Both the position numbers and the translations under genes were made by a program. DNA of 64,000 nt, from the NCBI GenBank assembly GCA_023428755.1, contig JAEYWX010000001.1, forward strand, positions 372,001 to 436,000, in the 5' to 3' direction. The notes under the pieces were generated by a model. That model saw only the letters and a program-made list of their open reading frames with translations. It was not told the origin of the DNA and did no database searches. This stretch comes from Bacteroidota bacterium (lineage in GTDB: Bacteria; Bacteroidota; Bacteroidia; Chitinophagales; Chitinophagaceae). Of the stretch, positions 55,901-63,724 are shown piece after piece; the stretch's first letter is position 1; each line of letters opens with the position of its first letter.

Positions 55901-56275
55901 ATCGAGCCAGCCATCATTGTTGATATCAACTAACACTACGCCGGTGCTCCATTGTTTTTTTTGTGAGAACCCCGCTTTATCTGACACGTTTTCAAACTGC
56001 AGGTTACCTTTGTTGATGTAGAGTTGATTGCTGCCCTGGTTGGATGTAAAAAAAAGATCGGTGAATCCATCGTTGTTGAGATCACCTGCTGCTACACCAC
56101 CGCCATTGTAAAAATTGCGGTATTTGAATACATTAAAGTCAGTTGTTTCTGTAAGCTCGTTTTTGAAATCAATCCCGGTTTGATCTAATAGTGTAAACAG
56201 GGTTTGTTTCTTTTCTGTTTTACAGGAAAACAGAAACACCAATATCCATACAGCAAGGGTAAAACGTATCATCAT
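52961..56275 (-). CDS. FG-GAP/VCBS-repeat lipoprotein with UnbV/ASPIC domain (1)
   Basis: A 1104-residue lipoprotein (LVFLFSC lipobox, Cys18) with the same layout as its downstream paralogue: a GIDFKNELTETTDFNVF start, then repeats DLNNDGFTDLFF, DINNDGWLDIYV, DYDLDGDLDCFI, DVNADGYPDVYV, DLDNDGDLELIV and DVNADGLDDIYI. The UnbV/ASPIC part has FAIGSMIRVYSG and GFQSSVEYKQIIGVG. It starts 88 bp after susD, with a terminator hairpin between them. In SusCD loci such large proteins are common partners, but their function is unproven. A second ATG follows directly and could be the start. Confidence 0.87.
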   Translation of the reverse strand: MMIRFTLAVWILVFLFSCKTEKKQTLFTLLDQTGIDFKNELTETTDFNVFKYRNFYNGGGVAAGDLNNDGFTDLFFTSNQGSNQLYINKGNLQFENVSDKAGFSQKKQWSTGVVLVDINNDGWLDIYVCNAGNLFEPNLRKNQLFINNHDLTFTDKAADYGLDDNGYTTHASFFDYDLDGDLDCFIINNSPIPVNALETANVRDSSMENLQIADFLKFGGDHLYKNENGKFVEVTKQAGLHGGLISLGLGVTVADVNADGYPDVYVSNDFFERDYLYINQKNGTFADELEKRTQHISLSSMGADIQDINNDGHPDIFTTDMLPADEYRLKTTTSFDSYDVYRLRKNNGFFHQYTQNALQVNNGNGQFHETGFYSGVAASDWSWGALLFDADNDGLADIYVCNGIYRDVTDQDFIDFFANDVIQQMTITGKKEDVGNITNKMPSNPIANSAFHNKGQLKFFNAATEWGLDEPTFSNGAVYADLDNDGDLELIVNNVNQPALIYKNNSREQNSHNYLAVQLQHQAGNTFAIGSMIRVYSGDSVLVREVMPARGFQSSVEYKQIIGVGRAQPDSMTITWPDQSITTLLKPAINQLHTISYSSSQRSENPAASAQKNAVLFTTVNTAFDKHSEDDYVDFYTERNVPFMLSRQGPKAAIADVNADGLDDIYIGGARGQAGQLYLQSATGFVKKEVADFATFSFNDVTVAFFFDCDKDGDQDLFVGGGGNHAPATPGNYLNQLFINDGKGNFTLKRGALPATDTNCGAAVAFDFNADGWNDLFIGSRSVPQNYGELPASVLLQNDGNGNFIDVTASVAPQFRQLGMITAATTADINADGKQELIVTGEWMQPQLFSFSGKQLQPLETGITGADGFWQTLTLFDADNDGDLDLLLGNIGENFYLRPTLQQPVKLWVADIDNNGINDKLISYTHLGKDMPVFTKREATDQVPALKKMNLKHHEYATKTVQQLLGTTSITARTVNNVSSCIAFNDGKGKFTLQSLPYQVQLSSVNAFAVADVNADGFMDIICGGNFYDLLPQFCRVDASAGHVLINDQKGGFRYLSPFVSGINVSGQLRDIQQLQVKKKTHLLFLRNDDTPVLYQLQPAKQEP

Positions 56276-56314
56276 CTGTAATTGCAAGTTAACCGAAATG
56301 CGAATGAAATAAAA

Positions 56315-56338
56315 GAGGCCGCCAAAAATAGCGGCCTC
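56315..56338 (-). terminator. internal terminator between susD and the VCBS genes
   Basis: On the minus strand, GAGGCCGC and GCGGCCTC form a perfect 8-bp stem with an 8-nt loop, followed by TTTTATTTC. It lies 25 bp after the susD stop and 40 bp before the next gene, so part of the susCD transcripts would end here and VCBS gene expression would be lower (inference). Confidence 0.8.
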
Positions 56339-56363
56339 GTTTCCCTATTGACTATGATAAAAA

Positions 56364-57926
56364 CTAATAACCGAAATTTTGTTTGAGGTTGGGGTTAGAA
56401 GACAATGCAATGTTTGGAATCGGGAATACCACTTTGTACCCTGCAGATTCATTTGGACGCTCTTGTACTGGTTTTGTAAATGTACCAAAGCGAATCATAT
56501 CATTTCTTCTCCAGCCTTCGAGATATAATTCACGACCACGCTCAGCTAAAAGTGTTGTAAGATTAACAGAAGTTAATGCTGATGCATTTCTTTTGCTTCT
56601 AATATCGTTTACGATTGCCAATGGAGTTTCGGGAGATGTGCCTCCTCTTAAAATTGCTTCTGCTTTCATTAATCGAACATCCGATACACGTAAGAATACA
56701 AAGTCGTTGGTACTGCCCCAGCCACCATCATTGATAGTAGAAGGATTGAGTGGAAACTTATTTGTACGGATACCGCTTGCTTCTCCATTAAAGAAGATAC
56801 TTACGTTACGTGTAAACACCAGCGGATTATTACTTCTGTCTTTCAGATCAACCAGTGGATTACCGATCCGCTGTCCCTGAGGACCACGCACCTGACCTAC
56901 GTTGAAACCAGCTTTTGTACCAACCTGATCAGTAAAGCCGGGAAGCGTTGTGCTCTTACGAACATCCGCATCTTCAAAGCTGTCGTAGAAATCAGACAGT
57001 GTTGTAAATCCATTCCAACCGGAAGGAGCCTGGTTGTAGTGGCCTCCCATACAGGTAGCCCATACTACATTGATACCATCGCTATTTCTTCTAACAAAAA
57101 TGTTTTCGGAAGAAGAGGAGTTGTTTGTCCATACAAAGTTGTCCCAGTAGTTTGTTTCAACACTCAGGTTTGTATTTGCTGTAACGTTGTTTGCATACTC
57201 GATCACTTTGTTCATATCAGCAGCTGCAAATGTAAACGGACCATCTGGTGTTTCCGGATTGGCTTTATAAACCGCTTTATTTAAATACAACTTTGCTAAC
57301 AAAGCCCACGCTGCTTCTTTTGTTGCAAGGTGCCTGTTGGTTCCGTTGTAAGCAGGTAAGCCTGCAACAGCAGATTCTAACTCCTGAATTATAATATCAA
57401 TTGCCTGTGCTCTTGGAACAACATCAGGAATGCTGCTGGCAGGAGCAGTGGCTGGTCTTGTTTGCATTTGACCAAAGGCATCGATCATTAAAAAACGGAA
57501 ATACGAGCGAAGGAATTTTCCTTCTGCCTGCGCCTGACCGGTTAATAATTCGGCAGCCAGTGTTGTTTGGAACAACGCACCGTTTAAACCATTCCAAACA
57601 TTGTTGATCTGGTTATGATCACCCGCCCATGTATGCAGGTGCAAACGACGCCATGTACCAAAATCGTCCCAGTCGGTACCACGTGTTGGACCTAACAGTT
57701 CATCAGTTGTATGCTCATTCAATGCATACCAGTTTTCCTGGCTGATCAATTGGTTCAGCGAACCATATACAGATGAGATGGTTGGAGGTGTTGGTGCACC
57801 ATCCTGCTTCGGCGGAGCAATTGATTCATTGCCTCCTAACTCCGGTTCAAGTTTTGTACACGAAGAAGCAAACAATGCAAAAGCAACCGCTACACCTGCA
57901 ACATAACTTTTCATATTTGTTTTCAT
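56364..57926 (-). CDS. susD: SusD/RagB-family glycan-binding lipoprotein
   Basis: A 520-residue SusD-like lipoprotein (FASSC lipobox, Cys23) with the TPR-rich SusD fold. Family marks: EGKFLRSYFRFLMIDAFGQM, ATKEAAWALLAKLYLNKAVY, FLRVSDVRLMKAEAILRGG, LLAERGRELYLEGWRRNDMI and FPIPNIALSSNPNLKQNFGY at the C-terminus. It sits on the outer membrane as the lid of the SusC porin and hands ligands over. It follows susC by 24 bp. Confidence 0.96.
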   Translation of the reverse strand: MKTNMKSYVAGVAVAFALFASSCTKLEPELGGNESIAPPKQDGAPTPPTISSVYGSLNQLISQENWYALNEHTTDELLGPTRGTDWDDFGTWRRLHLHTWAGDHNQINNVWNGLNGALFQTTLAAELLTGQAQAEGKFLRSYFRFLMIDAFGQMQTRPATAPASSIPDVVPRAQAIDIIIQELESAVAGLPAYNGTNRHLATKEAAWALLAKLYLNKAVYKANPETPDGPFTFAAADMNKVIEYANNVTANTNLSVETNYWDNFVWTNNSSSSENIFVRRNSDGINVVWATCMGGHYNQAPSGWNGFTTLSDFYDSFEDADVRKSTTLPGFTDQVGTKAGFNVGQVRGPQGQRIGNPLVDLKDRSNNPLVFTRNVSIFFNGEASGIRTNKFPLNPSTINDGGWGSTNDFVFLRVSDVRLMKAEAILRGGTSPETPLAIVNDIRSKRNASALTSVNLTTLLAERGRELYLEGWRRNDMIRFGTFTKPVQERPNESAGYKVVFPIPNIALSSNPNLKQNFGY

Positions 57927-57950
57927 TCTAATGAATTTTTTAATTTAAAA

Positions 57951-60900
57951 TCAGAAACCAACATTTACACCAAACGATACAATACGTGGTCTTGGATAAT
58001 TAGTATAATCGAAACCACGTGATGGTACACCACTAATGCTCTTATCAACATTCACCTCCGGATCGATACCCGAATACTTTGTAAACAAAGCAAGGTTTTG
58101 ACCGGATACGTATAATGAAAGCATTTTTACCACTTTGCTGTTCTTCAAATTGAATGAATAGCTCAGGTTTACGTTTGAAAGACGAATGAAATCACCTTTC
58201 TCGAGGAAGCGTGTTGAAACACTTCCGGGGTTAAATGGATTTTCGGGGCTTGTTCCGGCTGCATTCGTTACGTTACGTCCATTTCTCAAACTTCCTTTCA
58301 GGAACAAGGCGTTTGCTGTATTGTTATAAACGTAAAAGTCAGCTACAGAGTTCATGAAAACACTCAAATTCCAGTTGCCAAACGAAAAATTGTTTGTAAG
58401 ACCGGCATAGAAGGTTGGAATTGCAGAACCTACCAATTGGCTTTGAGCACCATTTTCGTAGCGTGCATTTCCGTTTCCATCAAATCCGCCAAACACTGGC
58501 ATTGACCATGTAAATAAAGGCTGACCATTTACAAAAGTTTGTGCGTAAGCACCTGTTAAACCCTGGCCACTTACACCACCTGTAATTACAGGAACCGGTA
58601 AGTCTCTCAATTCGTTTTTAACAAGCGTCATGTTGTAGTTAACATCCCATGAAAACTTTGCATTGTTGATGATTTTGTAATTGATGCTGAATTCCCATCC
58701 TTTATTCACTACATAACCCGGCAGGTTGATAAACCAGTTTGATGTAGGAGCAAAACCACCGGGAGTTGGTGCATTAAACAAAATATTTGTACGCTTGGTA
58801 AAGAAGTAATCTACAGTTACTGATAATTTATTATCAGCAGTGGTGAAATCAATACCTGCACCTGTTGTAGCAGCTTCTTCCCATTTCAAATCAGGATTAC
58901 CGGTTTGAATAAATGCTACCTGGTCGGCACCATTTGCATCTTTGTAAGCAAACTGACGGTTAACTGCTCCGTAAGAAGGCAAACCATCCTGGCTACCCAA
59001 CACACCGTAGTTGGCTCTGATGCTGAAATCGCTGAACCATTTACCGATGTTATTGCGTGCAAAATCTTCGTTAATGAGTTTCCATTTTGCAGCGAATGCA
59101 GGGAACACACCATAACGGTTATTTTCACCAAACTTAGAAGAACCATCGGCCCTTACTGTTGCTGTAAGGAAGTATTTGTTATCGTATGAATAGTTTACAC
59201 GACCGAAATATGATTGTAATTCATTTTTATCATAGCCGGGAAACAGATCAGCATAGTTCGTAAAGTTGTTGAAATCTTTTACAAATACATCTGTTGGATT
59301 TACAACTGCTGTACTTAAACCCCAGCCAACTCTTTGTGAGTATTCAGTAATAAAATTCTGGTATGAAAAACCACCCACAACGTTGAGATTGTTTTTTCCA
59401 AAGTCCTTATCATACGTTAATGTATGTTCAACCAACACTGATCGTAAATCGAGATTTTGTTTGGTAGTACGTCCATTACCTGCAATCGGGTTCTGGAAAT
59501 CTTTTACAGTTGGTCCGTTTGGAACACCTAATACAGTATTGCCACCGTATGCATTTGCACTCAATCTCGGATCTGCAAACGAAATACGTTCAGACTTCAT
59601 GTTGTCGTACCCAAACAATGCTTTATAAGTAAGACCCTTTGTAATCAGGTAGCTACCTGAAATACTGGTTAAAAAACGGTTTACCCGATCTCTGTCATCA
59701 AAGTAAGCCAGCATTTGCACCGGGTTACGTTGATCACCGGGCTGAAAGAATGAACCATTGGCATTGTAAACAGGATAGGTTGGGTTAAACTGCAGAGCAG
59801 CGCCCAGCAAACTACCCTGGAAACCGGCATTATTACTTAAAGGAGGGTATTGATTTTTGGTATTGGAATAGGTTGTGGCCAATTCAAATTTCAATTTATC
59901 CTTCAATAACTTTTGTGTGATGTTGGCACGTGCAGTTAAACGTTGCAAGGCACTGTTCCGGATAATACCTTGTTGATCGTCGTACGAACCGCTCAAGCGT
60001 ACATTGGTACCTTGAGAATTGAAACCCCAACCCAGGTTATAGTTTTGTGAAATGGCTGTTCTGAAAATCTGATCCTGCCAATCAGTATTTGAACCCCTGT
60101 CCAGAAGTGTAACAGCAAGTTCAGCATCAGCAGGGTTTGAGCCGCCATCGATATTTGCTTTTTTAGCAGCCAGCAGAAAATCCTGTGGCCCCATCATATC
60201 ATAACGTCTTGCTGTAGTGGCAACACTTGTACCGGCACTGAAATTGAACTGTCCACGCTTACCACCTTTCCCGTTTTTAGTAGTGATCAACACAACACCA
60301 TTCGCACCTCTGGAACCGTAGATAGCTGCAGCCGATGCATCTTTTAAAATGGTAACGCTTTCAATGTCATTGGGGTTTAAGAACATCAATGGGTTTCGTG
60401 GCGTAGTGCTTCCTTCAACACCACTGGCACTTCCTAAAGTACCACCACTGGCAATAGGAACACCATCTACTACATACAATGGTTCCTGGTTACCCCTGAT
60501 GGAAGCAGTACCTCTAATGTTAATGGTAGCTGCGGAACCGGGTTCGCCACTTGCCGGTGTTACAAGCACACCGGGTGTACGACCCTGGATCAATTGATCA
60601 GGTGTACCAATTTGTCCTTTGTTGAAATCCTTTGTTGTAATGTTGGCCACAGAACCGGTAAGGTCTTTTACCTTTCTTGTTCCGTAACCAATTACTACCA
60701 CTTCATTTAAAGCAGCATTTTCTGTTTGAAGCGAAACAGAAACATCGTTTTTGCCGGCGATACTTACTTCCTGTGTGGTAAATCCAACAGAAGAAATTAC
60801 CAGCGTAGAAGCATTGGCAGGAACACCATTTAAAGTAAAAGATCCATCTGCCCCGGTGGTAGTAGAAACCTTTGTTCCTTTTACTATTACCGTTGCCGAT

Positions 60901-61028
60901 GGAACCCCTTCGCCTTTCGAGTCGGTTACTTTACCACTTACAGTTCGTGTTTGTGCCGATGCAACTGCCACCAGAACAAACAAACTGAGCATAGTGAGAA
61001 TGCCTCTTGCAAGTTTCGTCAAGATCAT
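57951..61028 (-). CDS. susC: SusC/RagA-family TonB-linked outer-membrane porin
   Basis: A 1025-residue TonB-dependent receptor. It has a signal peptide ending in ASAQ, an N-terminal carboxypeptidase-regulatory-like domain (VSGKVTDSKGEGVPSATVIV), a TonB-box/plug region (NEVVVIGYGTRKVKDLTGSV, then GRTPGVLVTPASGEPG and PLYVVDGVPIASG), DASAAAIYGSRGANGVVLIT and a long barrel ending FGVNVGF. It works with SusD as an outer-membrane importer of oligosaccharides. A probable promoter and a LacI-type palindrome lie upstream. Confidence 0.96.
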   Translation of the reverse strand: MILTKLARGILTMLSLFVLVAVASAQTRTVSGKVTDSKGEGVPSATVIVKGTKVSTTTGADGSFTLNGVPANASTLVISSVGFTTQEVSIAGKNDVSVSLQTENAALNEVVVIGYGTRKVKDLTGSVANITTKDFNKGQIGTPDQLIQGRTPGVLVTPASGEPGSAATINIRGTASIRGNQEPLYVVDGVPIASGGTLGSASGVEGSTTPRNPLMFLNPNDIESVTILKDASAAAIYGSRGANGVVLITTKNGKGGKRGQFNFSAGTSVATTARRYDMMGPQDFLLAAKKANIDGGSNPADAELAVTLLDRGSNTDWQDQIFRTAISQNYNLGWGFNSQGTNVRLSGSYDDQQGIIRNSALQRLTARANITQKLLKDKLKFELATTYSNTKNQYPPLSNNAGFQGSLLGAALQFNPTYPVYNANGSFFQPGDQRNPVQMLAYFDDRDRVNRFLTSISGSYLITKGLTYKALFGYDNMKSERISFADPRLSANAYGGNTVLGVPNGPTVKDFQNPIAGNGRTTKQNLDLRSVLVEHTLTYDKDFGKNNLNVVGGFSYQNFITEYSQRVGWGLSTAVVNPTDVFVKDFNNFTNYADLFPGYDKNELQSYFGRVNYSYDNKYFLTATVRADGSSKFGENNRYGVFPAFAAKWKLINEDFARNNIGKWFSDFSIRANYGVLGSQDGLPSYGAVNRQFAYKDANGADQVAFIQTGNPDLKWEEAATTGAGIDFTTADNKLSVTVDYFFTKRTNILFNAPTPGGFAPTSNWFINLPGYVVNKGWEFSINYKIINNAKFSWDVNYNMTLVKNELRDLPVPVITGGVSGQGLTGAYAQTFVNGQPLFTWSMPVFGGFDGNGNARYENGAQSQLVGSAIPTFYAGLTNNFSFGNWNLSVFMNSVADFYVYNNTANALFLKGSLRNGRNVTNAAGTSPENPFNPGSVSTRFLEKGDFIRLSNVNLSYSFNLKNSKVVKMLSLYVSGQNLALFTKYSGIDPEVNVDKSISGVPSRGFDYTNYPRPRIVSFGVNVGF

Positions 61029-61098
61029 AATCAGTAGTTTTTAAATTGTTGAGGGTTATAGACTGCAGCTCGTCTATGCACAATGCACTATGAGGGAA

Positions 61099-61130
61099 GG
61101 TTCAGTTTGCAGAACTGACTATCCTGAACC
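61099..61130 (-). other. competing hairpins in the susC leader
   Basis: GGTTCAG (61099-61105) pairs with CTGAACC (61124-61130). Inside, CAGTT (61103-61107) pairs with AACTG (61113-61117). The two stems share bases and cannot fully coexist. The region lies between the putative susC promoter and its ATG, so it is in the likely 5' leader. Confidence 0.35.
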
Positions 61131-61179
61131 ATACTTATATGGCAACATGCAATCGATGGGCTGTTAATCTTTGGTGAAT

Positions 61180-61213
61180 TTAATATAAGTTTTCAGCAAG
61201 TAGTTCCACCAAA
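61180..61213 (-). promoter_or_regulatory. probable promoter of susC
   Basis: On the minus strand, TTTG (61210-61213), a 22-bp spacer and TATATTAA (61180-61187) resemble the Bacteroidota promoter. It lies about 150 bp upstream of the susC start, leaving room for a long leader. The spacing is a little long and the -7 box differs in its last two bases. Confidence 0.4.
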
Positions 61214-61238
61214 ACTCACTAAGTTTATGATAGCGAAT

Positions 61239-61254
61239 TCGCAAACGATTGCGA
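61239..61254. promoter_or_regulatory. LacI-type operator between susC and lacI 2
   Basis: TCGCAAACGATTGCGA is a near-perfect palindrome (one central mismatch, extended to 18 bp by flanking T and A). It lies 43 bp upstream of the lacI gene and 211 bp upstream of susC. This is the place for autoregulation and control of susCD. Confidence 0.8.
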
Positions 61255-61296
61255 AAATAATTGCGGTGGAAAAATTGTCGACCCTAATCTCTCTAT

Positions 61297-62286
61297 ATGG
61301 CAAACGCAACACTCAAAAAAATTGCCCAGGTATTGGATATCAGTATTTCTACGGTATCAAGAGCTCTAAAAAATCATCCGGATATCTCTACCTCTACAAA
61401 ACAGAAGGTAATGGAGCTGGCCGAAACACTTGAATACGAACCAAACGCCGTAGCTGTGAACCTGCGAAGCAAAAACACAAAAGTGTTTGGCATCATGATT
61501 CCTTCCATTACCAATAATTTCTACGATTCGTTTATTGCAGCTGTTGAAGAAGAAGTAAAACAATCGGGCTATTCATTAATGATCCTGCAAAGTGCTGATA
61601 ACCCTGAAACTGAAATTGAAAATTTAAAGATCTACCGGCAAAACAGAGTAAGTGGTGTGTTTGTCTGCCTTGCAAAAGAAAGCCGCAACCTGGATGCCTA
61701 TTATAAAATGAAAGATGCGGGTATTCCCGTTGTATTTTTCGATAAAGTGCCAGATGATGATAGTTATAACAGAGTTTGCCTTTCTGATAAAGATGCCGCT
61801 GTAATGGCAGCCGAAGCTTTGTTGAAAAAACAAAAGAAAAACATACTGGCCATTTTTGGTGATAAACAAATGTCTATCACAAGACGACGGTTACAGGCTT
61901 TCCATGAAACATTGCAACCTGCTAAAAAACTTAAGCTCTCGGTTGAACATGCGGGTAACATGAAAGAAGCAGAAGAGATCACTCAACGCTATTTTCAGTT
62001 GAAACAACAACCCGATGCTGTGTTTTGTATGAGTGATGAAATACTCACCGGTGTAATGAAACTTGTACAGAAAATGAAACTGAACGTGCCCGATCAAACA
62101 GGCATTATTGCACTGAGCGATGGATTTTTTCCAAAACTGTATTTTCCGGAGATCACTTATATTGAAACAAGTGGCTACCGTTTAGGGAAGCTTGCCTGCG
62201 AACGGATGATGCAGTGTGTAAAAGGAAAGGAAGAGCCGAAGGAATTGTTTGTAAGTTCACGATTTGTGGAAGCTGATTCGTTATAA
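61297..62286 (+). CDS. LacI-family transcription regulator 2 of the SusCD locus
   Basis: A 329-residue regulator: MANATLKKIAQVLDISISTV begins the LacI helix-turn-helix, followed by SRALKNHPDISTSTKQKV, the hinge at PNAVAVNLRSKNTKVFGIM, and a sugar-binding-protein-like sensor domain with NNFYDSFIAAVEEEVKQSGY. It is divergent from susC and has the palindrome 43 bp before its start. Its 3' end overlaps the O-antigen ligase gene by 6 bp. The paralogue at 38361 shares most of the recognition region. Confidence 0.93.
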   Translation: MANATLKKIAQVLDISISTVSRALKNHPDISTSTKQKVMELAETLEYEPNAVAVNLRSKNTKVFGIMIPSITNNFYDSFIAAVEEEVKQSGYSLMILQSADNPETEIENLKIYRQNRVSGVFVCLAKESRNLDAYYKMKDAGIPVVFFDKVPDDDSYNRVCLSDKDAAVMAAEALLKKQKKNILAIFGDKQMSITRRRLQAFHETLQPAKKLKLSVEHAGNMKEAEEITQRYFQLKQQPDAVFCMSDEILTGVMKLVQKMKLNVPDQTGIIALSDGFFPKLYFPEITYIETSGYRLGKLACERMMQCVKGKEEPKELFVSSRFVEADSL

Positions 62287-63723
62287 CAGATTGTTCTGCG
62301 TCTGTTGTTCTTTCAGTTTCATTTGTACCCGAATCAATAAGCCAAGCACCAGAAAATAAATACTGCCGATCTTATCTGTTTCGATCAAATCGCTCAGCAG
62401 ATTTAATGTTACAACCATACTCAGCACAACTGCACAAAGCATAGCCAACGACCGTTCAAAAGGATCGTTTAATACATGATAGCCCTTTACAGCAATTGCA
62501 AACATGCTGAACAGTAATACCAGCAACAAGAGCAATCCCGGCAAGCCCTGTTCAATTGCAATGAGCAGAAAATAATTGTGGACCGATGATTTTTCTTCGT
62601 TCTTACTCACCCATGTTTTAAAGGCGGCTACTGTATAGTCTTTGTAATAAATAGTGAATGTGTTGGGACCATGCCCTTTCAGTTTTTCTTCATTCACCAT
62701 TTTTATACCGGCGATCCAACGATAAAACCGCTCCATGGTTGACATGTCTTTTAAGGTGTAGGTCGCCTGCAGGTGTTCATTAAAATCGGTATGCTGTGTT
62801 GTTTTTTCAAAATCGGGAGCAAATTTGAGATAAGTATCCTGCTGTATCAGCCAGAATAAACTCAATGCTGCAATCATAATAACTGCAACAATCATTGATA
62901 ACAAAAATTTACGCTTCACCGCCAGCCATGTGACAGCTCCCGATAACAAACAAAGCCAGGCACCTCGTGAATAAGCAAAGAACAAAGCGACAAGATAAAT
63001 GCCGATGCAAAGCAGGATCCATTTGCGTAAACGAACTGCAGCGAAATGATACCAGACAAACAAAATTGGAAAGAGGCATACCAGCAGAGCCGAATAATTT
63101 ACATGGTTCCGGAAAAATGGATCTAAGGTTGAATTGATGGATTCAAATGTGAATCCTTCGCCTGCATGTCGAACGATACTGCTGCCGATCGGAATCAACA
63201 TCGAAAAGATCAGGCACTTTGAAGCAACTAAAAGATCCTCTTTGGTACGCAAGAACATGAAGCCGCCCACAACAAACGCAAGAATAAACCAGGTTTTTGC
63301 CAAACTGTATTTTACACTCAACAACATTTCGTGTGAAAACAATACGGTTACGAATGTCCAGCTGAGTTGTAACAGCAACAGAAAAAACAAAATGCTTTTT
63401 TTTAATTCAGTAGGAAAAAGCGAAGGTTTCAGTAACAGCAAACATACAAGCGAACCCGCCAGCACTAACATCATTGGTTCGTCAGGAAGATCAGTTGAAA
63501 GTTTATCGGTTACTGCAAACTCCGTTGAAAGCGGAATGGCAACCAACAAGGCAAAAAATAAATAACGCAGGTTGGAAGTAAACAACAAGATGGCAAGTGC
63601 AGCAAACGGGAGAACGAGTAATAATTTTTCATTGAGTACAATACCGGTTACAAAACAGGCAATGGCTGCCAATGCGGGCAACCAATAATTGATCAACTCC
63701 TGTTTTGAAAAGAGATGTTGCAT
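62281..63723 (-). CDS. O-antigen ligase/polymerase-family membrane protein
   Basis: A 480-residue protein with about ten to twelve hydrophobic segments and one large extracytoplasmic loop before the C-terminal helices. This layout fits the Wzy_C/O-antigen ligase family (FFAYSRGAWLCLLSG, KLKGHGPNTFTIYYKDY, and SSVHNYFLLIAIEQGLPG with the conserved His). It joins or polymerises surface polysaccharides at the outer face of the inner membrane. It starts one base after the stop of the Wzz-like gene, so the two belong to a polysaccharide operon that continues to the right. Confidence 0.87.
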   Translation of the reverse strand: MQHLFSKQELINYWLPALAAIACFVTGIVLNEKLLLVLPFAALAILLFTSNLRYLFFALLVAIPLSTEFAVTDKLSTDLPDEPMMLVLAGSLVCLLLLKPSLFPTELKKSILFFLLLLQLSWTFVTVLFSHEMLLSVKYSLAKTWFILAFVVGGFMFLRTKEDLLVASKCLIFSMLIPIGSSIVRHAGEGFTFESINSTLDPFFRNHVNYSALLVCLFPILFVWYHFAAVRLRKWILLCIGIYLVALFFAYSRGAWLCLLSGAVTWLAVKRKFLLSMIVAVIMIAALSLFWLIQQDTYLKFAPDFEKTTQHTDFNEHLQATYTLKDMSTMERFYRWIAGIKMVNEEKLKGHGPNTFTIYYKDYTVAAFKTWVSKNEEKSSVHNYFLLIAIEQGLPGLLLLLVLLFSMFAIAVKGYHVLNDPFERSLAMLCAVVLSMVVTLNLLSDLIETDKIGSIYFLVLGLLIRVQMKLKEQQTQNNLL

Positions 63724-63724
63724 A

